DNA from: Sclerotinia nivalis
Taxonomy: Eukaryota > Ascomycota > Leotiomycetes > Helotiales > Sclerotiniaceae
DNA: 64,000 bases
Reading direction: 5' to 3'
NCBI GenBank assembly: GCA_029531795.1
Contig: JAPEIS010000001.1
Span: 372,001-436,000 of the forward strand
Part shown: piece by piece, positions 35,959 through 47,433 of the stretch
Numbering within the stretch: position 1 is the first letter of the stretch
How the letters are laid out: each line of letters starts with the position of its first letter
Program-made: the position numbers and the translations under genes
The notes under the pieces: model-generated
Database searches by the model: none
Told to the model about the DNA's origin: nothing
What the model saw: only the letters and a program-made list of their open reading frames with translations

Positions 35959-37828
35959 GACGTCTATGTGTAACCGACTATTCAATACTGCAGCAGATAC
36001 GTCAGTTGAGTTGCTTTGAGAAGAATGAATAGCATACCTTATGTTGCAAATGATCTGACTATCTTCAAGATGAATCTTGCAAAGTATTTCGACAGTTTGG
36101 AATATTTCCGAGGAAGAAAAGAGTTCGAACCCGAATGCTCGTTCTGATTTGTAGTAAAGCCTAGAGTCAGACGAACATGCAATATGCAAGAGAATGGAGC
36201 AGACTTTTGTGGACAAATGCAAAGAGGTTTTGCTTGTTATTATTGACTATGCTATGTACTGAAGTAAAGGTAGAATAGAATTACTCTTGAGAGAAATGGA
36301 AGGGATTTCTTAGATTGAACGGTGGTAGCGGCGATCGCGGGTAAGGGGAGGAAGATGACCTTTGGGAAATGAGCTTATTTGGAATGATTCAGTAGGCACG
36401 GAAGTTTCAGAATTAGAATGAAATGAATTTGAATCTTCAATAACTTCAAAATGTTTTATAAGTTATTTGTCGAAGGGCTTAATAGCAAAATATAATGTTG
36501 CAAATGGAAGTTTATAAAAGGTTGCAAAGTGGAAGGAAGGAAGAAGGTTTCGATATTCATTCAGTTTAAGTTTCCGATTTGATGGGTACGGGTAAGGTTA
36601 CGTATTAAGTAATCAAAGAGATAAAGTGATTGAGAAGTGATTTGATAAACCCCTCTTTGTTTTATAATAATGTCCAACCCAACTCTCTTTAAAAGCCAAT
36701 GATTTTCTATTTTAGAAACATATTGGGCTGTTAGCGTTACACTATCATAACCCATTTATCCCCATTCAATCATTTTATCTGCCAATTGTTCTATGACACG
36801 AGTATGATTTACTTCTTTACTTCAATTTACTGGATGAGGTTTTCTTTTTCATTTCAGATCTTCATGCTTCACCAAAAGAGATGAACAGCTGTTTGTAGAT
36901 CATTAGCAATATATATTAGTATTAGGTATATATTGAAGGTACCTAGTATTTATTTAATGGGGCGATTAGGTAGGCAAAGTAATCCTTTTTATCTGGATAT
37001 CTGAGTATAAAATCATCTGATAAGGAAGGGTACGCAAGCAAAAAGACCAAACAAGGAAATATGAAAATATGATTGAATTGATGACGCTCCGCTGGGCCAC
37101 TGCCGTGGAGGCTTTTTCGCTTCGCTCTAGATCTCCTTGGTTTATCTTTTCTGATTCACTATATTTCAATCAAATCCAACAATCAGTTACCGTACGGAGG
37201 TTGAGTACGTGTCATCCATCCCATCCATCCATGAAATTTGAACCTGGAGCGAAGCGAAAAAGCCTCCACGCCAGTGGCCCCAGCGGAGCGACACCAAATT
37301 AGATCTTTTCGGCTTTCTTTTCCTGATTCAATATGTTCAATCAAATCCTATGGAATATCAAGCTACTGTACTGTACGAATTGAGAAATATCTATACTCCA
37401 TACCTCTTCATCATACACAAGCAAAAAGAAGTACAAAAGAGGCACAGCAGGTGATATGATGGATGTTGTTGTGGAGTGAGACTGAATGACTTGATCGACC
37501 TGCATGAGACTTCTTTTTCCGTGCCCCCATGTTTCGTTATTGGGTACCACTTTCTGTCAGGGGTAGTAGCCCTTTGAGTTCTTTGCCTTTTGTGTCTTAT
37601 CGCCTTATCTCGATGATTCTCTTATCATCATGTGACCAGAATTAAAGCCTTAGCATCAAGGCCAAAAGTTAAAGATTGACGCTAAGAGCCGCCGCCAACC
37701 TAAACGCGTTTCGTGGTGCCTGGAGCTCTGATATAGAGAGCTTCATTAAATCCCTCCAAATCTCTCCACGTCATCCCAATTCTTTGTCTTTAAAGCTCTT
37801 CAATATCTTCCTTTAAAATCTAGAAATC
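35959..37828. promoter_or_regulatory. Divergent intergenic region, with inverted repeat
   Basis: Holds the promoters of the unrecognised minus-strand gene and of proteasome alpha7. A large inverted repeat (37085-37290) is listed separately. A GCCGCCAA motif at 37691-37698 lies about 135 bp upstream of the alpha7 start. Frames at 36561-37550 are not credible genes. Confidence 0.55.
37085..37290. repeat. Inverted repeat with 43/44-bp arms and flanking direct repeats
   Basis: The arm at 37085-37127 is the reverse complement of 37247-37290 with one single-base gap and one mismatch; the spacer is 119 bp. After each arm comes a similar tract of about 50 bp in direct orientation (37128-37180 and 37299-37349, sharing TAGATCT near the start and CAATCAAATCC at the end). 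The arms are GC-rich (CGCTCCGCTGG, GGAGGC) against an AT-rich background. It could be a foldback element or an inverted duplication. Confidence 0.8.
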
Positions 37829-38858
37829 ATGGTAAGCTTCAATTTATTCAGATTGGCACATCTCATCAAATAAGTGAGCTCCTCAAGCTAACTTCCCGCC
37901 TTATATTAGACTTCGATAGGTACAGGTTACGATCTTTCGAATTCCGTCTTCTCCCCGGATGGACGTAACTTTCAAGTTGAATATGCAGTGAAGGCGGTCG
38001 AAAATGGTGGAACCTCTGTTGGAATTAAATGTAAAGATGGAGTTGTACTTGCAGTTGAAAAGGTCATCACCAGCAAGCTCCTAAAAGCGGGAGCCAACAA
38101 ACGTATTGCGACAATCGATAGACATATTGGTGCTGTATGTACAATCTTGATACTCGAATAGTCATTTTAAAATGATAAAATGGCTAATTATCCTTTCACA
38201 GGTATCTTCAGGATTAGTACCAGATGGTAGACATTTCGTTTCCCGTGCGCGCGATGAAGCTGCAAGTTGGCGTAACGTTTACAAAACTCCAATTACAACC
38301 GCAGATTTGGCTAGTCGAATGGGTGGATACCTTCAAGCATATACCCTCTATTCATCCGTACGACCATTCGGTATTACTGCGATCGTTGCAGGTTATGATT
38401 CCGAACAAGAATTACCAGTTGATGGACAAGTAGGAAGTGGACCATCTATTGGTTCTGGAGGAAAGGTTGAGGGCAAGAAATATGGTGGACCAGGTCTTTA
38501 TATGATTGAACCAAGTGGATTATACTGGGGTTACTATGGAGCTGCTACCGGTAAAGGACGTCAAGTCGCAAAGGCCGAGTTAGAGAAGTTGGATCTTGCA
38601 GCAGGGAAGTTGAGTCTATTAGATGGTGTCAAAGAGGCTGCAAGAATTATTTACGTTGCGCATGATGACAATAAGGATAAGGAATTCGAGCTTGAGATGA
38701 CCTGGATTAGCAACCTTGATGGACCAACAAAGGGAAGACATGAGGAAGTACCAAAGGATATCCTAGAGGAAGCAGAGAAGTTAGCGAAGAAGGCTTTGGA
38801 AGGTGAAGATGATGAGGAAGAAGAGAAATCGGCTGAAGGAGATAAGATGGAGGAATAG
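37829..38858 (+). CDS. pre10: 20S proteasome subunit alpha7 (PSMA3/Pre10)
   Basis: A structural alpha-ring subunit of the 20S proteasome, in nucleus and cytosol. There are three exons: 37829..37831, which is the start codon alone, then 37910..38134 and 38202..38858; total 294 aa. The N-terminus [20 protein letters not shown] is the alpha-type signature and is near identical to the yeast subunit. Later matches include [40 protein letters not shown] and [12 protein letters not shown]. An insert of some 20 residues ([15 protein letters not shown] region, about 165-185), absent from yeast, and an acidic tail with repeated Glu/Asp are seen. The alpha7 tail is a known contact for the regulatory particle. 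The single-codon first exon is fixed by ATG/GTAAGC and the conserved second residue. Confidence 0.97.
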
Positions 38859-40591
38859 TTACAGAAGTATGTGTGAGAACCCCTTTGTATCAACACCTGC
38901 CTTTACATTTTACATGGCCTAAAGGTTTTGAGCTTATCACAGCATATGACACTCTAATGATACATTTTACGCCATTGATTTGATCTGAGTCGTTTTTTTT
39001 ACTAGTTCATGCAATCTTAGAGTGATGAATACTTTGGGTGCAATATTTTCCCTGTGTTTTTAGAGATAGGCGTCCATGGCTATTCTTATTTCAATCGTCA
39101 TTACGGAAATTTGGAAGTGGTCTTTCTTCTTTTGGTGTCAATAGATCACATTACCTAATTCAACCCAGACAAGTTTGTTTGTGGTCAGGGAACTAAAGTG
39201 AAATCTATTCTTGCGAGGAAGATGATGAATGCGATCATTGGGATGGCTCTATTCGTCTCTAATCAACAATGCCGGAAAACCAACCCCGTTTTTCAAATAT
39301 GCAACAGAAGTTATTTCATTTAGTCTTATATTATTGGTTTATTAGATACCACCAGTTTTATATCACCAGGTAGATAATCTACTCAACTCCATTAGCTAGC
39401 TATTTGTCTCGAGTCGACAACAGCGGATATATTGACTTTGTTTTAAGATGTGCAACATAAGTCCCTCATGTTATTTTATGGTTGTGTATTTCTCGTAAAC
39501 AAGTGTCTTCATTTATACTGTACGAGTTTCCTAAAGATAAAAGTTGGTGATGTATAATAACTTGTATATAGTAGTAGTTCACAATACCAGGAACTAGGAA
39601 CCTGGGAGATACCCCTCTTTGTGCGTTTCTCTTGGATTTCTCTCCAGTTCGTTTATTATGAGAGTTAGACCAAGTATCAAGTATCAAGCAAGTATTCTCC
39701 GAATTTGATTTGCCGTTCACTCAGCATCGATTCTAAAAGTTCTAGGGGATGAGGAAACGTGATGGCGGTGCTGGGATCTACGTATTCTTCATGGTTTGTT
39801 CATGCATTCATTGAAAACCCGGCTGGAAAAGTTGAAAACTCTTTCGCATTTAGCTGATACTTCTACTAATCATCGCCTCTACAATGAGGCGAATGGCCGT
39901 CTTGGAGGCCTAGCAATTGGTACCTAGTGGAAACCTCCAGTTTGAGGTCAAATGTGTCAATGGGAAATATTATCATAGCTTTGCTGGTTGTTTTACTCTA
40001 CAACGTCTAGTTTTGATCCAACTAATCTTCTTGAACACACCTTTCAAAAAGCCATTATTAGAATTAGAATAAGAATTAATTCGCTTTTATAAACAATTGA
40101 TTCATAGAAAATTATGCTTCTTTTCGATATTTACTATGACCTATCAAGAGACCATCACAGCACGCCTCAGTGGCCATCCATCTCAAAACCGCCTCTCATG
40201 ATCGATCCTACACATGACCAAAAGAGGATACTTTTCTAGTGGATCAATATTATAAACATAGAGTCATTTTATGCATATCCATGATATATCACCTAGTAAG
40301 TGAAGGGTGAGTAATGAACATGGTACACACGAATCCTAGTCAAAGTCAGTTCAAGTGTGGCTACATTGGGCAGGAATTTTGGGAGGAGGGCCACCACCCC
40401 CATTGATTGGTATTCGCAGTCATACGATTCTCGCGGTATGATGTTACTTGATATGTTCCGTATATTTTAATGGTATACTATGTATAAATCCACATCCACA
40501 TCCACATCTCCATTCTCCCAGCAAGCATTCATACTCACATCTCTACTATCCCCATCTAATCAAGTAGAATTCCTCAAGTAAGAATCAAAGT
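38859..40591. other. Intergenic region between alpha7 and histidine phosphatase genes
   Basis: About 1.7 kb with no gene signal. It holds the 3' flank of the proteasome gene and, near 40480-40560, the leader of the next gene with a CCACAT repeat. Confidence 0.6.
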
Positions 40592-41771
40592 ATGGGTTTC
40601 TGGTTCCGGAAATCATCTTCATCGCCTCATTCTTCACAGTCTCGATCTAGGAATACTATCTCGCCAAAAACGTCTCTTGCGAAATCTGAATCGGCTTCTC
40701 CTCCTCCTCCTATGCCATCTCAGAAATCTGAGTCTAAATCTAAACTTACTGATAGACCTACAGATAGACTTAAATCTACAGATAGACCTAAACCAAAACC
40801 CCGCAAAGGAAGAATAATAATAATACATTTCGTTCGTCACGCTGAGGTATTTTCCCCCTTCCTCTCCCCTCCTCCCTCCTCCCTCTAACACCTCCAGGCC
40901 TACAACAACATCCGCCCCTCCCACTCCCACTCCCACTCCCCCACCCTCCGCAATGATCCCCCCCTAACCCCTCACGGCAAGTCGCAATGCCATACCCTAC
41001 ACACCAAACTCTCTCATCTCAATCCAACCTACATTCTCTGTTCGCCTCTCCTCCGTACGCTGCAAACTGCTTTTTTGGGGTTGTCTCTTGAAACCTATTC
41101 AAACTCAAAGACAAAAACAAAAAGAAAAATAAAAATCATCGCAGATCCAGAATTACGAGAATTTGGCTCGGGACCCAGTTGTACGGGGACGGAATTAGGG
41201 GTGTTGAGAAGATATAAGGGGATGGGACATGTGGATTTCATGAGGGTAGAGGAATGGGAAAGGGAGAGAGGGAGGAGCTGGGAAATTAACATGGAAAAAG
41301 ACGGGGGGTATGTTATTGAGGGGTACAGGGGGAAGAGGAAATGGAGATGGAGGAGGAGTAGAGAGCAGAAGGAGAGGGGGGAGAGGGTTAAGAGGGATTT
41401 ATGGGGGTTGGGGGATGAAGCTAGGGGGATGGATGAGGATGGTAGAAGGAAGGGAAGGAGAGGAAGGGATATAGAGATTTTAGTATTTTCTCATGGGGAG
41501 TTTTTGCGTGGGTTGACGGGGGATTGTAGGTTTTTTTTTCCTTTCCCTTCCTATTTCTTTCCGATCCTTCTTTACTCTATCCAATTCTCGTCCTCATCCC
41601 ATCCCCATCCTCGTCCCTAAAAGAAAATTCAACTTCAAGAAACCAAAACTAATAATACTAACAAACAACACAACAGATTGGCACAACGCCGATATAATCT
41701 CTCGAACAATAATTAAAACCCCCAAAGGATATGAATTTATAGATCCACCTTCTCGGTTTGCATATCATTAA
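40592..41771 (+). CDS. Histidine phosphatase (phosphoglycerate-mutase) superfamily protein
   Basis: Enzymes of this family use a phospho-His intermediate for phosphatase or mutase reactions; the substrate here is unknown. Three exons (40592..40846, 40898..41525, 41677..41771) give 325 aa. The catalytic motif is VRHAEAYNN, its Glu/Ala junction spanning intron 1. SPLLRTLQTA supplies the second Arg, ADPELREF the acidic segment, and FSHGEFLRGLTG the second His. An 80-residue Ser/Lys/Pro-rich leader precedes the domain. Between the acidic segment and the second His lies an unusually basic Arg/Lys/Glu-rich insert (about residues 190-245). The third exon begins Y-WHNAD, as in related proteins. The leader and insert are unlike glycolytic mutase, so glycolysis is unlikely. 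Confidence 0.85.
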
Positions 41772-42120
41772 GAGAGGGAATAGGAGTTAGATTTCTTCCT
41801 GTGTTGGTATTTGGGTTTAATGATTTAGATTCAGATTCATTTATATATGTAATCTTATGTATTGAGATGCATGAATAGATTGAGATGAATAGATTGATGG
41901 AGATACAATTAAAAGGTTATGAAGTTATTGTGTAAGATTGTAGAGATGTTAATATAACGGTTTTGATCTACTCGAGTAGGTTATGTTTAGATTTGATTTC
42001 TAATTAAGATTATAAAGCTTTAGGAATCGGTATAGTATGGGTATTAGAATCAAATCATCTATATATTTCACATCTCTATTTCACATCTCTAGTTCACATC
42101 TCCAGTTCACATCTCTATAC

Positions 42121-42189
42121 TTCCATTCCATTCCATTCCATTCCAAATCAAATCAAATCAAATCAAATCAAATCAAATCAAATCAAATC
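42121..42189. repeat. (TTCCA)n followed by (AATCA)n microsatellites
   Basis: Five copies of TTCCA (42121-42145) abut nearly nine copies of AATCA (42146-42189) without a gap. Confidence 0.95.
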
Positions 42190-42246
42190 CTTCCTTCCCT
42201 TCTTCCCTTCTTCCCTTCAAACAATCCAACAATCCAACAAAAATTC

Positions 42247-42356
42247 TCTCTAATCTCTTTAACCTTTCTAACCTTTCTAACCTTTCTAATCTCTCTAACC
42301 TCTCTAACCTCTCCAACCTCTCTAACCTCTCTAAACTCTCTAACCTCTCTAACCTA
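42247..42356. repeat. CTAACCTCT-type minisatellite
   Basis: About eleven imperfect 9-10-nt units of the form CTAACCTTT or CTAACCTCT stand in tandem, with single-base variants. Confidence 0.85.
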
Positions 42357-44108
42357 CTTCAATCTACTCCCTCCAATTTACCAAATACCTATCCATACAA
42401 TAAACACTCGAATATAAAAATACACACTCTACAAAACACACACTATACACTACAAAAACACACACTAAAAAACACATACACTAAAAAACACACACACTAA
42501 AAAACACACACTACAAAAAAAAACATTAACTATCTACCTAACTAAACCACAAACCCCCTCTTACAAAACCCTACCATCCTATTGATGTACCATTCAAACT
42601 CTTACTTTCCTACCAATTTCTACTTTTAAGTTTTAAACTATAAAAATTAAATCTATTAAATCTATATTACTCTTTCTTATAATCTTACAATTAAGAATCT
42701 AAGCTGAGATAGATAACCTTAGTTAGAATCTATATCGATTCTTTTTTGGGGGGTATTTTGAAAGAGAGAGAGGGTGTGGGGAGGGGAGGGGAGGATAAGA
42801 ATTTAAAATGGGGAGAGTAGAATTTATAATCGAAGGGTAGAATCTGTGTAAAGGTAGAATCTAGAGAATAGATTTTAAATGATATGAGAGTAATTTATTT
42901 CACTTTTAATAATATAAAAGTAATTTATCATACATATATACATATATTTTTCACATACACGCATATATATAATATTAAAAAAATTATAATCAATTCATTC
43001 CATTCCATTCTATCACTCCCAATCAACTCAACTCAACTCAATCTACATCCACTAACTTTCCCTTCTCCTTCCTCTCTCCTCTCATCTCATCTCCTCCCCC
43101 TCCCCTTCCCGCATCTGCCATCCAATCTACCTACATACCCCTCACCCCACCCCCACCCTACAAACCAAAAAAAAAATCCCCTAGCAAAGAAAAAAAAGGA
43201 GAGCTAAAGAAAGCTACCAAAAGCAATGTATAGAAAAGCACACACAAACAGGTTCATACCCATCCAATTACTCCTCCCTCCAACGCCATATCAAGCATTC
43301 GTTCCGTACCTCTAAAATTCATACTCCCATTCATATCCCCATGCATGCATACAAGCAAGCATCCATCCATTCATCTCCAGTGTATTGTCGTCATATCTCA
43401 TATCATAGCTTTCGCTATTTTCTGCTTCGCTCAAGCATTTAGCTCCATCCATCAATTTTATCCGTCCACTTATTTTTATCCACCAAAACCATGCTATCCT
43501 TGATGAATGATAAATAATTCATCTCCAAAGTAGCCATATGCTAATCTGCGTATATTTCCCTCCATATCTCAAAAAGTGCATCAATTTAATGCTACTCAAC
43601 CAATATTTGCTTGTCTTCCTGTCTGCTCTGCCTTCTTATATCAACCCACTGCACCCCTATGAATTCCATTCCAACTCTCCGGGGAAAAAAAGAAATCAAA
43701 ATCTAACATAATCCATTCATTTCCAGGACTAAACCCGCAAGAAGACCAGATTATCAAAATGAAACACGATGCTACGTGATAAAACCAGGTTCGAGATCTG
43801 TAGTCTTTGCAAAGTGATATTAAGAGAGAGTAAGAAAAAGAAGGGTATCTTTTATGATCGATTGCTCCAAACCAAATCCATCTCAAATAAGAGAAATAGG
43901 AAAGGGAGAAGAAGCGACTGACCTCGCATATAAACGAGGGAAAAAATCTATATTGCTGAAAGCTCATCACCATCATCATCATCATCGAGAACTGCCATCA
44001 TCCAGTTGACCTAATAACCAACATTTGTCCTAACCACAGACAATCACTAACATAGGAGGAAATATATCGTGATTCCTTACATTCAGAAACATTAGAATGG
44101 TTAAAATC

Positions 44109-45552
44109 TCAAGATGATGTCTCTTGTTTGTATGCAATTCCTGTCATACCACTTCCTTGTTTTTGATCAAGAATCTCTCGAGCATAAAAATCCACAAGCA
44201 TTGTGCCATAAGCTTCCAATTCTTCTACTGGGACGGATAATCGGAAATCGTTCAATAGTAAGAACTGAAGCTCCAAATGATTTAATTCATTCAATGGCAA
44301 TCCACCAACCTAAACAAATGTCAGTATTAACAAAAAGATAATTCATCAATAACCTTACCTTGGCGTATCTAGAATTCGTATAAAATACATCAGAGAAGAA
44401 TTTGCTTGCACAAGTAACGCCAGCAATAACCAAACGATGAATATTAAAGCTGTCAACTACAAAGAAGTGTGAGAGAGGGAACTGAGCCAATCCAGGTTCA
44501 GGTCCAGGTGAGTGAGTGTATTGAGCATTTTCGAATTCTGATCTGAGTTCAGGAACGCTTCTAGCTCCTGGTGGAGTATCCGCCAAATCGGAACCTTCGG
44601 CAGAGTAAGTGGACGAAGGTCGAGAATTATCCTGATCCATTGATTCTCGTCGCATAGCATTTATTGGTGCTGCGTTAACTCTTTCCGTCATTCTATCAAA
44701 ATAGACCAACAAGCTCAAGAACACCTCGTATGTTGTTGGACAGTACTTGTGTATTCTAGTCAAGTAACTCAAAATCGTGATGCTAGGCACATTCTTTCCA
44801 TGGAATGCTAGGACGCTCGAAGAAAGTCCAGTAAGATTGGTTGTGCTCTCGGCAGATGGAATGCCTCTTTGCAAGGCTTCATGTTGACGATCGTTTGTGG
44901 TGGTGATTTTGGTCAAAAGTCCAGCTACCATTTCAATAATATCCGTAATGGGCATGCCACTAATCTCGTATTTTAATCCAGGATCATCTGCTGTACGTTG
45001 ACTTCCAGGTTGACCTCTAAATGAAAGGAATTCTTCGCTGGCGAAACTTTCGATATGTGCTAAATCTCGAACTTTGATCGTGTTACCATCATATTTTTGT
45101 ACATCATCAAGAGACTTTGCTGATCTTGTAATAGTCCGTTCAGAAGTCGCACAAGTATTTCGAGATTTAAGAGGAGAATCCGTACTCATCGTATGCGAAT
45201 GTTCGGATCGTGCATGAGGACCTGAAGATGGTGGAAAGTTTTGTTGACTTGTAAATGAACCTGGATTTGGACTAGAACTCGAAGGAGGGGAGATTGGTTC
45301 AGACTTCACTCTTGTGCGGTGGTCTACATCGTGAGAGTCGGCATATTTGGCTTGAGTGTTTGCGCTTGGAGGAGGGGTACCATCATTTACTGATGTGGGG
45401 TGGGGTTTCGAACTGGGTGGAGGTTCGACTCTGGACCTGGAAGGTTGTCGATATGGTGAATCCTCTGAAGATCCATGATGCCCTGCGCCGGGGATCATTG
45501 TATGAGGGTGAAAGCGCGATGAATCTGACACAAAATCAATCACCGCAGCCAT
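44109..45552 (-). CDS. Pho80/PCL-type cyclin (partner of a Pho85-like kinase)
   Basis: Pho80-family cyclins bind Pho85-type kinases and control phosphate and nutrient responses. Two exons (45552..44359, 44309..44109) join at YAKV/GGLPLN and give 464 aa. The first 270 residues are Ser/Pro/Thr rich and disordered. The cyclin box follows at about 275-425: ILSYLTRIHKYCPTTYEVF, VYFDRM, FNIHRLVIAGVTCASKFFSD, YAKVGGLPLNELNHLE and FLLLNDFRLSV, all typical of the family. A Ser-rich insert with a proline-rich end divides the box between DRM and FNIHR, as in filamentous fungal members. The frame is open upstream to 45858; I chose 45552 (MAAVIDFVSD) because the upstream part has a leader-like composition. 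Which cyclin of the family it is cannot be told. Confidence 0.88.
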
Positions 45553-46841
45553 GTCAAGTAAGTTTGATGGTTGTGAAAACCTGATCAGTCGTACGCGATT
45601 AGCTTGGTTCTTCCAAATCTGCGATGGCCGGAACAATGTGGAGAAGAGAGAATAGAATAATGAATGGTAAGGGGTCTTTAAATCCGTGAGCGGCAAGTGA
45701 TTCGTTGCCGTTGGTGAGGAAGTGGCCAAGAAGTTTCCCAAAAGTCTTATCGTGAAGGTACTTTGCCTATCGATCGGGCTTTGACTACCGGGTAAACAGG
45801 TAAATAGACACCAGTAAGTATCAAAACAATCCTTCCTTTGACTCTTAACAACTGCCAAATATATTCTGGCAAAAACTTCCAGTATTGAAGATCATTATGA
45901 ATTGCGATAACAAGTTCATATTTGGCTGACACAAGGTTGAATGGTGGTGAAGACGCGCCATTTAGTTGCCATTTTATAAATCTTTCGTGGGGGTGACAGA
46001 ATATCCCATATACCCATCCATTTGCACTGACTGGGGGCATGCACAATATTGGCTGGTACAAATTAAGAAAGAATGAAAGCTTGCTTACCTGCAACATTCA
46101 TAGAAATGAGATTTGAAACGGTAATTTATCAAGTATTTCTCCGATCATCAATGATTATTGAAAAATGCGATTATTTTCACCAAAGTGTTGATACTGTATG
46201 GTATGTATCGTATCAATAATAGAAGGAGGTTGAATGTGATTTATTAAGTGGTTTTTGTTGATGGGGGACAAGTGGATGGGTGGTGGATGGGTGGATGGAG
46301 GGACTTGATTTGAATGAACCGAAAGAGATTCGAGGTTGTGTTGCGGGTAGAAATTCACCAGGTTGACCTGGTTGTGGAGGTTGTGCTTCAATCCATGCAC
46401 TATCACTGGCCGTAGTAAAATAGATCCAAGGTCCCTATGACGAAAACTTGAGAACCCTGAATTCCTAGGAGTCTCACCTGGAACAACCCAAAAAGAGAAC
46501 CAATGAATGAATTAAAAGAGATGAACTGATTCAGTAAAATGCAAGATGATGATAGATAGAAGGGAAGGAAAAGAAAAGAAAACAAAAGGGAATCTATGCA
46601 TTCAAGAAGCTTTTGAGAGGATATATCTTAAACGTATCAGGATATACATATCTATCTCTTTCTGAAGAAGAAATTAAAGAATGGTACAAATGATACGATT
46701 ATTTCAGATCAAATGAATACCAGATAAGTACTAACTAGTCTCACCTACTACTATCAATCACCGGTATTTAAGCAAATCGCTAAACACAATGCCAAAGCCC
46801 GGTAGATCTAAATCATAGATGAGCTTGATTATCACAGTACC

Positions 46842-46866
46842 GGTAGGTAGGTAGGTAGGTAGGTAG
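46842..46866. repeat. (GGTA)n microsatellite
   Basis: Six perfect tetramer copies stand in a row, just 3' of the small minus-strand frame. Confidence 0.95.
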
Positions 46867-46875
46867 TATCTATTG

Positions 46876-47121
46876 CTATATAAAGTGTACATACATTTTT
46901 GGCAAGACTCTAAGCTTCCCGCAACCAACTACTAGGAACTCTTCATAACCAACAATCTCATTGTTGAACCCATCATTGAACCAATAGATATCGTAAACCC
47001 AGTCCGGTTTCGCTCTTAAATCTAAAGGAGTCTTGGAGTTGATTGATGCTTGTATTCCTATCAAAAATATACCCAGGGTAGCCGCAAGTAGAACTAGAAT
47101 AATCTTACATCCACGCGTCAA
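46876..47121 (-). CDS. Possible small membrane-anchored or secreted protein
   Basis: An 81-aa frame with a hydrophobic N-terminal segment (IILVLLAATLGIFLIGI) after a positively charged start (MTRGCK), and a Trp/Tyr-containing polar remainder (DWVYDIYWFNDG). This has the look of a signal anchor and could be a small real gene or the first exon of one. No family is recognised. It ends next to a (GGTA)n tract, and the hydrophobic run could be chance. Confidence 0.25.
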   Translation of the reverse strand: MTRGCKIILVLLAATLGIFLIGIQASINSKTPLDLRAKPDWVYDIYWFNDGFNNEIVGYEEFLVVGCGKLRVLPKMYVHFI

Positions 47122-47433
47122 TACCGAAGTACCTTTAATTTTATATCACTAGAAGCATCAAAGGAAACCCTATCGAAGCTTCTTCATTTAGATTGTCCCT
47201 GTATGACAATCACACGTATGTTGTAACACTCAAAAAGTATCAAGTCATACTTCTAGAAGGAATGTGACACGATGGATCGAAAGCCACACATGAGAATCTT
47301 CCTATTCTTAATCTCACCGCTTCATATGAAATGCAACTTTCTCTCATTGACCGCCATGAAACCCTGCAAATTAATCCATTGCGTAAACTCCATGGTATTA
47401 TTGTCGAGTTCTATTCGTACATTCATTCACCAT

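Larger units (their letters stand above)
41772..44108. other. Convergent, pyrimidine-rich repeat-laden intergenic region
   Basis: About 2.3 kb between the 3' ends of two convergent genes. The plus strand is markedly C/T-rich from about 42050 to 43650, with several micro- and minisatellites. Long frames here (42037-42417, 42884-43207, minus 43641-43985) translate to simple repeats or unrecognisable sequence and are not genes. Confidence 0.65.
45553..47433. other. Intergenic region between Pho80-like and beta1 genes
   Basis: About 1.9 kb, the upstream region of the cyclin gene. A (GGTA)n tract lies at 46842-46866. A minus-strand frame at 46876-47121 is listed separately. Other frames (45747-46585) have no domain or homology that I recognise. 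Confidence 0.5.

Noticed and set aside
42037..42417. Plus-strand frame of 126 codons
   Set aside because: It translates tandem repeats (TTCCA, AATCA and CTAACCTCT units) into a Leu/Thr/Ser repeat; no start context, domain or splice pattern.
43780..43800. GGTTCGAGATC, resembling a tRNA B box
   Set aside because: No cloverleaf arms or A box could be drawn around it. The same holds for GTTCGAACC near 16540 and GTTCGAACCC near 36122.
45553..45858. 102-residue upstream extension of the Pho80-like cyclin
   Set aside because: The frame is open but its product is unlike the protein's own disordered part; the ATG at 45552 starts a better N-terminus. Kept as leader.
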